Below, piece after piece: positions 1 to 11,639 of a stretch of 64,000 nucleotides of DNA. Every line of letters begins with the position of its first letter. Positions within the stretch are counted from its first letter, which is position 1. A program made the translations under genes and the position numbers. The DNA lies in contig NW_026527288.1 of NCBI RefSeq assembly GCF_022682495.2, positions 27,708 through 91,707 of the forward strand. The letters run 5' to 3'. Under the pieces are notes generated by a model. The model ran no database searches and had not been told where the DNA came from. It saw nothing but the letters and a program-made list of their open reading frames with translations. The stretch comes from Desmodus rotundus. Lineage: Eukaryota > Chordata > Mammalia > Chiroptera > Phyllostomidae.

Positions 1-310
1 CAGAGGATGAGTACTTCCTATCAAAAAGTTTAATTTACCCGGAATATCCAAATTCACCATGTACTTAATGTCATAAACTTAAATTATATAGAACACAGAC
101 ACAAACAAAAATTTATAATCCTAATAGATTTAACAAACCTCTCTCATCAGGAATACAGCATTCCTCTTTCAGAAACAAAAGACCACCTCAAAAAATTCAG
201 TAAGGGTGTAAGAAACACCAAGAGCAGCAAATTACGTTCAACATTCACAGATAACCGACTATACACAGCTTTTCCTGCTAGCCGGCCCTGAGGTGTTATT
301 CCCAAAATGA

Positions 311-326
311 CCACGAGATGGCAGCA
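311..326 (+). promoter_or_regulatory. CTCF-like motif in a mariner end (copy in block A)
   Basis: CCACGAGATGGCAGCA is seen here. It fits the CTCF core (CCANNAGRNGGCR) apart from a G at the usual pyrimidine position. It is identical to the motif at 9,778 and 12,383. Binding is not shown by sequence alone. Confidence 0.4.
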
Positions 327-843
327 GAGATGCATGCTTACAACGTTTTTTACATTGACCATATTGTAATGAAGTTTTTAAAAAATTTCCAAGCATTGAA
401 ATTACATGAAGTTTCTTGCTCTCACTGTAGATAATTTAGAAGTCAGTTGTAAATGTCACCAGAAAATTCTTACACTTACAAGATATGAAATACACTTCTA
501 AATATCCCTCAAAATGAATCACAATTGAAGTTAAAAAGTCATTCCAACTGAGTATTTAAAATAATGCATTAAAAATGTATGTGAAAACACAGTGACAAAT
601 CTGAACATTAGTGGGAAACAGTTGCAAATTCACATGTTCTGTATCCATATTACAAACGCAGAAAAATAAATTAAATCCAGAGAAAGTAGAAGAATGGAAA
701 TAGGCAAGGAGAGATGTCTGGAAGGGTATATAGTTAAAACAATAGCAGTTGTTACCTGTTTGGGTAGTATTTTGAATTAATTTTTTTTTGTCTCTATAAT
801 TTAAGTAAGCTGCCACAAAAAAAGGCAGTCTCAGTTTGGGTAA

Positions 844-881
844 AGAGAGAGAGAGAGAGGGAGGGAGAGAGAGAGAGAGAA
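844..881. repeat. GA microsatellite
   Basis: Nearly pure (GA)n interrupted by GGGAGGG. The paralogous site near 30,430 lacks the expansion, so it arose after this block was duplicated. Confidence 0.9.
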
Positions 882-2573
882 GGTAAAAGAGGAAAACTTG
901 GCATAATTTAAGAATAAAAATAACCTACACAGCTCTGGTAACAACACCAGAGGCCTTTTCTCTGCTCACCCAGCCCGATCTCCTCACTAGGAGGGACCCT
1001 TTTTCCAATGTGCGTTTCTTTGTTTGCAAATGCAGCCGAGCAGAGAGGAAATGACAGGACCAGACCAGAAAGAGCAGAGAAACGCTGAGCAGCACAGGGT
1101 GAGGGGGAACTTGCCCCGGGGCTGCCTCACTTCAGGGCCCCCTCACAACCATGATGCTTTCACAACTAAGCAGCAGCACCACTGGGCTGACCCACAGAGG
1201 TGCTGCCTTATGATTCACCTGGAACAACCGAGCTTCCTAACAGCCTTGCTGCGCTCACAACCATTACTTTCAAAACGGAGCTATTTGCACTACATAACGT
1301 TTCCTTCTTCCCCACACCCCAACTCCGGAACTCCTGCTGGCATTGAATTGGAGCCAATGACCATCACTTCACAGATGCCAGATGCCACAGACAGACTCAG
1401 GACAGAACACAGGCCCTTGGGTCCAAACCTGGACCCCGGAGCAGACCCAGAACCAAAAGCTGAACCCCACACCCCGGCCCCAATCCCAAAACCGTCCCTA
1501 CAACCCAGGTCAGATCATGGACCCTGAATGCCAGACACTCAACACCAGAGACTGACAGGGAACCCTGGACACCAGGTTCCATACATCAGACCCTAGAGCC
1601 AGAGCTGCACCAACATCAACAACAAACACCAACTCAGGACATGGAGCCGCACCATAAGAGACTCCAGATCCCAGACACACAGATTCAGCCTCAGGCCACA
1701 GACCCAGGAAACAGAACCCAGATCTGTAACCAGGACCCCACAGCCACACTCCAGGATTACATCTGGACAATGGAGCCCAGTGGCCAGATGCAGGAGCAGA
1801 ACCGAGTCCTCACAATGTAAACAGAGCCAGAAGCCCATAAAAAACATTCCTGAATCTCTAACTCCAAGCAGCTGGCCTCAGAAACAGGTTTTCATGCCAA
1901 TGTAAGTATACAAGAGAAGAAAATAACTCCCAGCACTACTAAATTATACCAAGCCCTGCAGAAATAGACCAAAAAGGCTGACAGAGCAAAAAATAATAAG
2001 AATGCTTACTTTCGCCAGGAGATGCCCATGATCTCTCAGAGACTACACTTTCCAGAAGTTACTGTCCCGGCCATGAATGTCACATGGCTGGATAACCAAA
2101 CCTGTGGGGATTAAAAAATTATTTTTTATCATACCTTCTACATTCTCACAGCTAAGATGACAATCAAATCAAATTAATCTGATTAATGGGAGGTATTCAA
2201 TGTCTAATACATGGACAAGGGGAATTCACATTCAAATGAATACCAAATAAATTGAGGTGATATTGGGTATATAGGGTATTTTGGAATATGGAAGAACAGA
2301 GTCTTAGATTTCAATGGTGAAATGGGGGACATGCAGCTAATTTAGGAAAAAAGCCAGCATACCTGGCAGGTTGATTTCTGTTCGGCAACTCCCAAAACTT
2401 TAAGACACGAGGAGACGGTAAGAGGGTCAACAAGCTCTTGCTAGGAGTGTCACTGTCTGAAGCTGAGGTGATGGTGCTGAAGCTCTCTTCCTAAACCAAA
2501 CTGTGGCAACTAAACCTGTTAGGAAGAAATGAGATGACAATCCTAAGTAATTTCTCGGTCTTCCCTTTCTTTT

Positions 2574-2632
2574 AGCAATAATCGCGCCTCAGATAAACCT
2601 CATTGGCTACGATACTGCCACTGCGCAAAGCT
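2574..2632 (-). pseudogene. RNU4 pseudogene: U4 snRNA pseudogene, 3'-truncated
   Basis: Read on the minus strand, this begins AGCTTTGCGCAGTGGCAGTA and continues through the GGTTTATC and GCGATTATTGCTAA segments of the U4 5' domain. That covers the 5' stem-loop and the U6-pairing stems. After about 60 nt the match to U4 ends, and the central and 3' domains with the Sm site are absent. One base in the 5' stem-loop region differs from the usual sequence (TCTGAGG for TCCGAGG). A second copy cut at the same base is at 53,351-53,409, so the truncation predates the block duplication. It is not expected to be functional. Confidence 0.9.
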
Positions 2633-3762
2633 CAGCCTTCCCTTCCTTAACAGCCAGTTTAAAATCAACGTGCCAAGTGCAAAATGTTAGCCCTCTTCAT
2701 TGTCACCTTTGAAACTTCAAATACAAGTTGTATATCCACAAGCTACATTAGAACATTGTGCCATATTTCACTGATATAACCATTCTGTTCTGAGAATAAG
2801 TTACTTTACTTAAATTGTTACATCTTCCTTAAGTAAATGGTGACGTACATGTACTCCCCAAATTCACCTCATATTAAACACCTGACTGCTTGCTTACCTG
2901 GTGGGGAAACAACCTTTCCTGTGACCTCAACTATCTTTGGGCTGGTCTAATAATCCAACAGGTATGACACAGGTTAGCAAATGAAAATGGCCAAATGTAA
3001 GATATGCATAAGCGGGAGAACCTCACTTACAGGAGAGAGTCAGAAACCCCACACACAGAAGAGCATAAATGAGGCAGCGATGATGTGAGGTGCCGTGGTT
3101 ATTTTCTATGATAAAAATATCTCCTTACATATGTGGGAAAATATTTGTGATATAATACAAGGTGCTGGAACCACTGAACGGGAAAATTATTGGGCCCCCT
3201 ACATGACATCCTCTACCAAGATCAATTCTTTAATTGATTTTACCATCCACTCATAACTAACATAAAACAGAGCTATCTGAAACATACCAAGAGATCTAAA
3301 GTGAAAGAATGGGGAAAATATAGTACACGAACATTAACCAAATCAAAATGATATCACATATAGTAGACTTGGAGGCAAAAAAACCCCAAAACCCCACTAC
3401 ATATAAAAAGGAGTAGTTCATATCAGTAAGTTCAATTTATCAGTTCCTTTCAAATTTTTATTCACTTAATAACATAAATTCAAAATTATATAGAACAGAG
3501 CTACAAAGAAAAATAGACTAATAATCATCATAGGAGATTTACCAAAACTCTCTCTGTTTCAGAACCAATGAAGCCCACAAAAATATAGTAAAAAATATTT
3601 TTAAAAAAACATGAGAAGCAAATAGCATTCAATGTGCACAAGTACTTCACTACACCCCAAAACTGCAGATTACAGATGCTTTCCAAGTACCATGCAGATG
3701 TTTATAAAAACTGACCATATTGTAACATAAAGCAAGTTCCAACAAATTTTAAAGGACTGAAA

Positions 3763-3810
3763 TGTGTTTGTGTGTGTGTGTGTGTATATATATATACACA
3801 CACACACATA
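3763..3810. repeat. TG/TA/CA palindromic microsatellite
   Basis: A (TG)n run passes into (TA)n and then (CA)n. The arms 3,773-3,790 and 3,791-3,808 are perfect reverse complements with no spacer, so the DNA could extrude as a cruciform or adopt Z-form. The paralogous position at about 58,070-58,100 carries a different AT-rich expansion. Confidence 0.9.
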
Positions 3811-3999
3811 TTTCTTGCTCTCACTGCCATTAATCAAGAAATCAGTAATGAGATAACTAGAAAGTACTTACATTCACACATTACGAAATACACTTCTAAA
3901 TGACCACCCCAAAATAAATCACAATTGGATTTAGAAAATAATTTGCATGGAATGATAGTAAAACCACACACCTGGGTACATCATCATTAAGTTACCCAA

Positions 4000-4690
4000 C
4001 ATTAACGATAAAGAGATAATCTTAGAAGCAGCAACTGAAAGGAGAGATTTACCTACAAACGGGTGCCCATAATGCTATCAGCTGATTTCTCAAAAGAAAC
4101 CTTACAGGCAAAAAGGGGCTGGAAAGAAGTATTCAAAGTCATGAAAGGCAAGGACCTCCATCCAAGATGACTCTATCCAGCAAAGCTATCATTTAGAATG
4201 GAAGGGCAGATAAAGTGCTCCCCAGATAAGGTTGAGTTGAAGGAGTTCATCACCACCAAGCCCTTATTCTATGAAATGTTAAAAGGACTTATCTAAGAAA
4301 TTGAAGAACATCCACAACTATGAACAGTGAAATGACAACAAACTCACATCAACAACTGAACCGAAAAGAAAACCAAAACTAAGCAAACAACTAGAACACG
4401 AAGAGAATCAGAGAAATGGACTTCACATGGAGGGATTTCAGCGGGGAGGGGAAGAATAGGGGGACGAAGGTACAGAGAAGAAGCAGCATAATTAGTAGGC
4501 ACAAAATAGATGGCGAGAGATGAAAAAATGGTATAGGAAACAGAGAACTCAAAGAACTTATATGTACAACACATGGACATGAATTAAGGGGAGAGAGGAA
4601 TGCTGGAGGGTAAGGGGTGCAGGGAGGAGGGGGGAAAAGGGGAGGGAAATTGGGAAAACTAATAGCATAATCAATAACTTTTTTAAAAAA
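4000..4690 (+). mobile_element. HAL1/L1 ORF1-derived retroposon, 5'-truncated, old copy
   Basis: Positions 4,020-4,300 read in broken plus frames as the C-terminal domain of L1 ORF1p, with the recognisable stretches SADFSKETLQAKRGW (one interrupting stop) and LYPAKLSFRMEG. A purine-rich 3' UTR follows directly, without any ORF2, up to an AATAGCATAATCAATAA end at about 4,680. That end is shared with the younger element at 45,887-47,495. ORF1 passing straight into a 3' UTR is the definition of HAL1. A stop after HPR and several substitutions show it is dead. The 5' boundary is approximate. Confidence 0.75.
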
Positions 4691-5235
4691 ATCAAAGTAA
4701 GTGAATGCATAAATGTAAAAAACAAAATAACTCGACAAGACTGATGGCAAAGATGCTCTGTATGAAAACTTGAGAAAGAAATCTTTACCCTTGAATGCAC
4801 AGGTCAGACACAGAAGCTGGAAATGCACAAGTTTTGCACCTGTGGGAGGAACCTAAAATAGTAAACCAAGTCCAGGCAAAGTGGAGGAAACGAGCCCGTA
4901 GATATGTCCTTGGGGGCACGTACATAAAATGAGAGCGCTTGTATTTTACTTTACTTTTTTTTACCTCTCGGTGGACAATTTCAAACAAATTTGACCTCCA
5001 GGTTATTTAAAGAACCTCCGATGGAAAAAGAAAATTACAAACGATTTTCAAGCACACTTGGCACTTGTAAAAACCTGCCTCCAATACGCTACAAAGCCAG
5101 TTCCAAAAAACGTCACAGAAAATACATTTATTGCTCCCTCGGCCGATATCTGGAGACCAGTCGCAAAGTAACTACACAATCCTGACATTTAGAAGTCTTC
5201 AACTGAGCTTCTAAATTACACTACTATGAAAAGTC
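4691..5235 (-). repeat. Block B spacer between mariner copies
   Basis: About 550 bp of AT-rich spacer. It holds the landmarks shared by every copy: 'cttcacccttgaatgcacag', 'agtccaggcaaagt', 'tacataaaatga' and 'accagtcacaaggtaac'. Paralogous spacers follow mariner copies at 6,490-7,080, 8,860-9,720, 11,640-12,320 and 12,660-12,999, and inverted at 36,290-36,600, 39,000-40,140, 44,260-44,560 and 49,200-50,400. I see no gene in it. Confidence 0.75.
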
Positions 5236-5239
5236 AAAG

Positions 5240-6490
5240 GGATTTCCACTGGAATCAACCCCTTTTCCTGCGGACGTGCACTAAGGAGTCATTCCCCAAA
5301 ACGGCCACAAGACAGTACCAGAAACCGACAGATACAATGCGTATCGCACCAATGCCTTGGCTGAAAGGTTCCTTAGCTGTTTACGGTAAAATGCAATGAC
5401 GGACACACTTTTCATTTTCCCCCCAAATTAGAACTGCACAACGTCATCGCCATTCCTTTCCACTGCCCTCTGCCATCTTTCAGACAACTTCCCATTCCAT
5501 CATCCCATAGCACTGTTACCTTTAGCAGCACAGCTCTTCCAGGCGCCTTCTGCAGTCTTCCACAGAACGGAAATTTCTCTCCACTGAGAAATTGGGAATA
5601 CTGAACTAAACGGCCATGCAAAGGTGCAATTTCTGGTGAGCACTGCTGATGAATCACGGCTGTGCGGCCAGGCTGGAACCGTTTCTCACTGGTCACCAAA
5701 CAGAAACGTGCGCTCCCACCTCATCCTGAAGCTTCCCCGTCTTCTGCTTCGACTCTGTCAACAGGAAGTGCTTGCAGTTGGTCTTGCAGTGATGGGGCAG
5801 CACCTCTTGCAAATTACCCCAAGAAGCACCTCCTACAGAACTCCCTCTGTTATCATCACATAGGCAACATCACCTGCTTCGGATGAAGACCGCCCTGTGG
5901 AGGAGTGCTCAATTTAGATACTTTGAGTATGTCACCTGTCTCCCACATGGCATAACCTGGTCTGTCCTCAGTTAAGGTCTGGACTCGATGGCCGTGAACT
6001 GCTACTGGTCTGCCATGCCCGTGGGGCACCTCTGTGCGAGAAATCTTAGGCGTGAAACTTCGCAAATCACTTCGACACATTTCATCACCTAAGGGCGCCT
6101 TCTCCGTACACACTACAAATCTTTATTTTGGAATTCCAGATGTGCTTTCACCTTTCTTGAAATGACAGAGCCTCATGTGCCAAAACTGTTCCTTATGTTC
6201 ACCCATCTTCAGGATGAAAATGGCCACAACATCACTCAACGGTTTTGATGAGTTTTTTATTGAAACGCATGCTGGTATGACATCTGTCATGATACACTCT
6301 AACAAAACAGTTTCCCATGAAGTTAAAGACAAGTATGCAATCCAGAGTCACATGAAGGGGCAGGACGGCAAAAGCGTGGTGGGTGGCCGTACTTACTGTT
6401 GGGCAAACCCGGTATAAAGACAGCTTCAACCAGAATTGCACCATTGAAATCAATTACAGTATGTGTTTTGCTCTCGCAGCACTAAAGCTA
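5240..6490 (-). pseudogene. Mariner transposase pseudogene M1, internally deleted
   Basis: Minus-strand frames carry pieces of a Tc1/mariner transposase. The helix-turn-helix start is at about 6,125-6,200 (EHKEQFWHMRLCHFKKG). The second DNA-binding part and linker lie at 5,890-6,110 (TLTEDRPGYAMWETGDILKVSK). The C-terminal end, with a DDGMGSCLKDGRGQWK-like stretch, is near 5,450-5,510. The DNA-binding region runs in one frame into PPQGGLHPKQVML, which normally lies well inside the catalytic domain, so roughly 80-100 residues including the first catalytic Asp are missing. Frameshifts separate the parts. An active mariner would make about 340 aa; this copy cannot. The family assignment is firm, the subfamily is not named. 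Confidence 0.8.
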
Positions 6491-7085
6491 GAGATCACTG
6501 AAAATGGGTGACTGGAAAGTTCTCCTGCTTGGTACTTCTGAAATAGACTCCTACAGAACCTCCAAAATGAACCACATTGTGAGTTACAAAATGGTTTGAA
6601 CTGAATGATGCTAAACATACTACATACTTAAACTTGAGAACAAAATCTGCACCCTTAAACACACGTGTTAGGCACAAGACCTCAAATTGTACAAGAGTGG
6701 CACTCATTTGAGGAACCGAAAAGAGTAAATGAAGCCAAGACACACTCTAGGAAACAGGCCTCTAGACGTGTCTGGAAGGGCACGTACAGAAAATGACAGC
6801 GATTTGATTTGATTTAACCTCCGAGTGGAGATTTTTTAATACATTTTATTTTCCCCTTGTTTAAAGAAGCTGCAACACACAAGACAAATTACAAAAAATT
6901 ACAAACAACTTAGACCGAGTAAAAACTGGACTCCATCATGCTAAAAGCCAGTTCCAACAAATGTCACATAATACACGTTTAGTGCTCCCTTTGCTCTTAA
7001 TCTAGAAACCAGTCAGAAAGGAACCTGACAATCCTTACATTTAGATGTCTTGAAATGCACTTGTAATTAACATTGCTGTCAAAAG
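6490..7085 (-). repeat. Block B spacer
   Basis: It has the same landmarks and order as the spacer at 4,691-5,235, including the 'gctctcgcagcac', 'acacgtgttaggcac' and 'accagtcagaaaggaac' segments. No gene is visible. Confidence 0.7.
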
Positions 7086-7089
7086 TCAT

Positions 7090-8680
7090 TGATATTCCAC
7101 TGGAATCAACCAATTCTCTTGGGGACCTGCACTAAGGTGTCATTCCCCAAAACGGCCATGAGAGGGCAGCAGAGATGCACATTTGGACCACTAGTACTTT
7201 GCTCTTTGCCGAAGGGTTCCTTTGGTTTTTACCAGGAGTTGCAAAGACAGGCACATTTTTCATTTTCTACCAACAACATTACTGAACAACGGTTTCACCG
7301 TTTTCTTCAACCTCCCTCTGCCATCTTTCAGGCAACTTCACCATTCCGTCTTCCCAAAATATTGTTATCTGTTGGAACAGAGAACTCTTCCAGGTACCTT
7401 CTGCAGTCTTCCAGGGAATGGAAACCTTTCTCCATTAAGAGCAATTCAGAAAGCCTGAACTAAACAGCCATGCAAAGTTGCGAGGCCTGCTGAGTACTGA
7501 GGACAAGTCACAACTGGGCAGCCAGGCTGGGAACACGTTGGCCTGGTCACCAAAGGGAAACAAAACTCTCACCTCATCCAGAAGCTTCCCTGTCTTCTGC
7601 TGACAAACTGCTGGCTCTCCCTGGAGTGTTGCTTTCAGTTGGTCTGATAGGGAGCCATACCTGTTGAAAATAACCCACTGGTTTTCCGCAAGCATGTTCT
7701 AATAAAGTACTCCCTCCCGAACCAACCACATACATACTACCACATTCTTTGGACGAATATGGTCCTTTTCTTTTTTTTTAATATCCTTTTTCTTTGTTTT
7801 AAGATTGTATTTATTGGTTTTTACAGGGAGGGGTAGGGAGGGAGAGAGAAACATCAATGTGTCATTGCCTCTTGTACATCCACTACTGCGGTCCTGGCCC
7901 GAATCAAACCTGACTGGGATGTGTCCTGACTGGGAATCGAACTCTAAACCTTTGGTTTGCACACGGGCACTCAATCCACTGAGCCACACCAGCCAAGGCT
8001 GAAGATCCACCTTTGGAGGGGCTGGTGGTGGTTCCCTTCACATGCCCATGACGTCTTCCATTCCACATTATTGTAAAATATCAACAGTTCTTCCTCCTCC
8101 TCACAATTTGTCTTGGAAATGAAACATTTTCCTTGTGTTTGATTAGAGAATCTCATGTGGTAATGTGGTCAAGAAGGATTTAATCCCACCTCCACCCACT
8201 CTACTTAACTTCTGTGAAACCCAGACTTAAAACAGACTAATGTAACTGCTGATACAAGTGATTTTCCACGCATGATACATAAACTTTGAGTATGTCACCT
8301 GAATTCCATGTGCCATAACATGGTCTGTCCTCAGTTCACGTATGCACTGGATGGCTCTCCACTGCAAGTGGTCCACCTTCCCATGCAGCCACTGCACCCG
8401 AGAAACCTCCAGCATCAAACTTCCCAATCCACTTCAGACACGTCCCATCAGTCACAGCATCTTCTCCATAAATCTTTTCTTGCCTTACACTCGTGCATGT
8501 ACCTTTCTTGATATGACCAGCCTAAGTGGCCAACAATGGTGCTTCTGTTCACCCCTGTTCACTGTGAAAAGGGACACACACACAATCACCACTTGTGATG
8601 AGTTTCATCACACACTGATATAATAGCTGTCACAATATAGTCTAATAAAACAGTTTTGAATGATGTCAAGAGCAAGTATG
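7090..8680 (-). pseudogene. Mariner transposase pseudogene M2, interrupted by a SINE
   Basis: Minus-strand pieces, in transposase order, are: an N-terminal region at about 8,270-8,550; the catalytic stretch LIFYNNVEWKTSWACEGNHH at 8,010-8,100; VVCMWLVREGVLY at 7,699-7,740; ENQWVIFNRYGSLSDQLKA at 7,620-7,690; and a DGMVKLPERWQREVE-like end near 7,310-7,360. All are in different frames. A Ves SINE is inserted at about 7,763-7,998, inside the catalytic domain, so translation would be broken even without the frameshifts. This is the best-preserved example of the domain order in the left array. Confidence 0.85.
7763..7998 (-). mobile_element. Ves SINE inserted in mariner M2
   Basis: On the minus strand it starts CCTTGGCTGGTGTGGCTCAG, with tRNA-like box A and a box B (AGAGTTCGATTCC), then a CT-rich tract (TTTCTCTCTCCCTCCC) and an A-rich tail. 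The tRNA-derived head and this tail are the hallmarks of bat Ves SINEs. The tail boundary at the T-rich left end is approximate. Confidence 0.9.
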
Positions 8681-8694
8681 GCCGACCAGAGACA

Positions 8695-8850
8695 GGTGAT
8701 GCGATGGGGTTGGGGGAGTGGGGTTGCAGGCTGAACTGACTTGTGGCTGAACTGACTTTTTAGCCAAACAGACTTTTGGCCAAATGGACTTTTTCACTGA
8801 GCAGACTTTTTGGCTGAAGAGACCTTTTGGCGGACCCGATTTAAGGCAAG
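8695..8850 (-). repeat. Minisatellite of about 21-24 bp units (GGCTGAACTGACTTTTT-like)
   Basis: There are six or so diverged units such as GGCTGAACTGACTTTTTAG, GGCCAAATGGACTTTTT and GGCTGAAGAGACCTTTTG. Inverted paralogs are at 40,205-40,345 and 50,440-50,565. The other mariner copies (11,600-11,640, 37,606, 47,777) hold only one unit. Confidence 0.8.
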
Positions 8851-8859
8851 GTTCGACCA

Positions 8860-9720
8860 GCATCACACCCTCAAAATCATATACAGTACATTTTTTACTC
8901 CCATAGCATTTGTCCTAGTATACAGAGAGAATAGATGAATAGACAGTTTTGTTGTTCAGGACTTCCAAAATAGACTCCTACAGTAGCTCCAAAATGAACC
9001 ACCATTTGAATTACATGATAACCTGACCCGAATGATGCTAAAGATGATATTACCAATTCTTGAGAAAAAAATCTTCACCCTTCAATGCACAGGTTAGAAG
9101 AAGAAACTGGAGCCCTGGCTGGTGTGGCTCTGTGGATTGAGCGCCAGCCTGCAAACCAAAGGGTCATTGGTTCAATTCCATGTCAGGGCACATGCCTGGG
9201 TTGAGGGCCAGGTCTCCAGCTGGGAGCTGAGACAGGCAACCACACATTGAGGGTTTCTCTCCCTCCCTTCCCCTCTCCCTAAAAATAAATAAAATCTTTT
9301 TTAAAAAAGAAAGAAACTGGAAATGTACAAGGTTTGCACATGTAGGAAGAACCGAAAATGGAAAAGGAAGTCCAGGCAAAGTTGAGAAAACAAGAGTACA
9401 TACACTGATAGCGCTGATATTTTACTTTGCTTTTTTTTCTGGACCTCTTGGTGCAATATGATGTATAAATTTTACTCCACGTTGTTTAAGGAAGCTGCAA
9501 CAAAGCAAACACAAACTAATTTCGAGCACACCTTCAACTTGTCAAAGACTGACGCTGCTACGCTACCGAGCCAGTTCTGAGAAATGTCACATAAAACGTA
9601 TCAATCGCTCCCTTTGCCCTTAACCTGAAAACCAGTCACAAGGTAACTGGACACACATGGAATTTAGATGTTTTAGAATACACTTGTAAATACCACTGCC
9701 ACCCAAAGTCATTGAATTTC
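8860..9720 (-). repeat. Block B spacer carrying a Ves SINE
   Basis: Shared landmarks with the other B spacers run from 'acagtagctccaaaatgaacc' to 'accagtcacaaggtaactgg'. It is interrupted only by the SINE at 9,111-9,310. The inverted paralogs near 39,760-40,100 and 49,970-50,300 keep the uninterrupted arrangement. Confidence 0.75.
9111..9310 (+). mobile_element. Ves SINE with 10-bp target-site duplication
   Basis: The head AGCCCTGGCTGGTGTGGCTC, a TCAATTCCATGTCAGGGCAC segment, a CT-rich tract and an AAATAAATAAAATC tail are all present. It is flanked by perfect direct repeats AAGAAACTGG at 9,101-9,110 and 9,311-9,320. The paralogs near 39,940 and 50,165 are empty at this site. Confidence 0.95.
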
Positions 9721-9865
9721 ACTGGAATCAACCACTTTTCCTGCTGACCTGCATTGAAGTGTCATTGCCCCAAATGACCACGAGATGGCAGCAGAGACCG
9801 ACAGTTGGAACAAACACTAGCATATTGGCTTCTCACACAGGTTCCTTCCCTTTTTACCCCAAGGA
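9720..9865 (-). mobile_element. Mariner-end fragment
   Basis: Only the terminal 140 bp of the mariner unit remains: the TCCACTGGAATCAACC landmark, the CTCF-like 16-mer and the 'tattggcttctcac' stretch. It is then fused directly to block B sequence (9,865-10,250). Equivalent solo ends are at 265-355, 39,400-39,550, 49,610-49,770 and 59,690-59,820. Confidence 0.65.
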
Positions 9866-10259
9866 TGAACCTAAAATAGTAAACGCACTCTAGGCAAAGT
9901 TGAGTTTAAACAAGCCCGTAAATATGTCTAGAGGGGCATATACATAAAATGAAAGTTCTTGTAATTTACTTTTTTTTTTTTACATATTGGTAGAGAACTT
10001 TTACTAAGTTTTACCTCCTCGTTGTTTAAGGATTCTGCATAACACAATGCACATTACAAGTGATTTTCAAGCATACCTGGAACTTGTGGAAACCCGACTG
10101 TATCATGCTACACAGCCAGATCCAAGAAATGTCACATAAAATATGCTTCTTGCACTCTTGGCCATTAACCTGAAACCAGTGACAAGGTAAATGGACAGCC
10201 CTGACATTTAGACATTTTCAAATTCACTTCTAACTACCACTGCCATCAAAACTCATTGA

Positions 10260-11590
10260 TCTTCCACGGAGTCAACCACTTTTCCTGCTAACCTGTACAG
10301 AGATGTCATTCCTTAAAAAAGCCACGAGATGGCAGCGAAGACCAACATTTGGAACGTACTATACTGGCTTCACCAAAAACTTTGTTCACTTCTCACCATC
10401 AGATGCCATGACAGAGACAATTTTCATTTTCCCCTAAACAACGGGACTGAACAACAACTGGACAACATTGTCACCATTTTGTTCCACTGCCCTCTGCCAC
10501 CTTTCATGCAATTTCACTGTTCCATCATCCCAAAACATTGTTCTCTTTCAGACCAGAGAACTATTCCAGGGAAGGAAAATTCCTCTCCAATAAGAGAAAT
10601 TCACAAAGACCAAACTAAAGGGTCATACAAAGGCACAAGCTCTGGTGAGGACTGCAGATGAATCATGACTGCCCAGCCAGGCTGGAACAGTTTTCCCCTG
10701 GTCACCAAAGAGAAGCAGGTGCACTCCTGCCTTATCCTGAAGCTTCCCTGTCTTTCCTGACAAATTCTGGACATTTTCCCTCAGGTGGCTTTCATTGGTC
10801 TAACGGAGATCAGTCATTGTCAGGAGAAGCCCTCTGGGTTTCCGCAAGGAGCTCCCACTGCAGGACATCACCTCCTTCAGATGAAGACCATCCTTTGGAG
10901 GGGCTGCTAGTGGTTCCTGGGCTTCCCTCAATATCTCCTGTTCCGCATTATTCTCAGATATCAACGGTTCATCCCCTCACACTTTGTCTTGGAAATGGAA
11001 TGTTTCCCTTCCATTTCCGTAGAGAACTGCATGTGGAAATTCAGTCAAGATGGGACGCCCACCACCCAGCTAGACTTCTGTGGAACCCAAATGTCAAAGA
11101 GATTAACGTAATCAAGCTGCTGCAAATGCTTTTCGACACTGGATTGGGATACTTTGAGTATATTGCCTGTCTCCTGTGTGCCACAACGTGGTCTGTCTTC
11201 TGTTAACGTCTGCCCTGGATGGCTCTCCACTGCACCTGGTCTGCCTACCCGTGGGGCAACTGCGCATGAGAAATCTCCCGCATGAATCTTTGCAGCCCAC
11301 TTCTCACACGTTCCATCAGACTCAGCGTCTTCTCTGTACACCAAGCATGTTTTCTTGCCTTACACTTGCGCTTGTACCTTTCTGGAAATGACACAGACTG
11401 AGGGGCCAAAAATGTTAGGTTCAGGTGTCTTCAGTGAGAAGAGGGACACACACACATTCAACAGTTGTCATGAGGTTTGTCATCCCACAGGGATATGACA
11501 GCTGTCACTATACTGTCTAAAAAAGTTTCAAATGGCATTAAAGGCAAGTATGCAGGACCCAGGTGACGTGCTGGGGGGGACGCAGAGGTG
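10260..11590 (-). pseudogene. Mariner transposase pseudogene M3
   Basis: A minus-strand frame at 11,045-11,344 gives the N-terminal DNA-binding domain: REDAESDGTCEKWAAKIHAG, then the GRP linker motif (APRVGRPGAVES) and a second helix-turn-helix ending NILKVSQSSVEKHLQQLDYV, followed by VWVPQ-like FDIWVPQ. Downstream, at 10,640-10,930, the catalytic part is out of frame, and a Trp-Asp-Asp-Gly-like C-terminal end lies near 10,490-10,560. The first catalytic Asp region is poorly kept and no complete D-D-D triad can be read. The plus-strand paralogs at 37,600-38,960 and 47,760-49,170 share the same frameshifts. Confidence 0.85.
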
Positions 11591-11639
11591 GTGCAGTTGT
11601 GGGGGACCGAACTGACTTTTTGGACAATCCCATTTAAAG

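Larger units (their letters stand above)
1..3440. repeat. Block A, copy 1 (AT-rich segmental repeat)
   Basis: AT-rich sequence with recognisable paralogs elsewhere in the window. Positions 20-960 match 29,615-30,490 and 60,240-60,930. The GC patch at 960-1,400 matches 30,495-30,930 and 60,930-61,340. Positions 1,470-3,430 match 52,290-54,215. The stretch 1,340-1,800 is a degenerate array of GACCC/CCAGA-type words. No conserved reading frame runs through the copies. It contains a mariner-end fragment at about 265-355, a GA microsatellite and a truncated U4 pseudogene. Confidence 0.8.

Noticed and set aside
1024..1527. 167-codon frame in block A with similar starts at 30,590 and 61,010
   Set aside because: The other copies carry frameshifts and stops soon after the start, so coding is not conserved.
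8695..8850. CRISPR-like array
   Set aside because: The units are diverged tandem repeats with no unique spacers, in a mammalian transposon.
10658..11206. 182-codon plus-strand frame
   Set aside because: It is antisense to the mariner M3 pseudogene, whose minus frames give clear transposase motifs.
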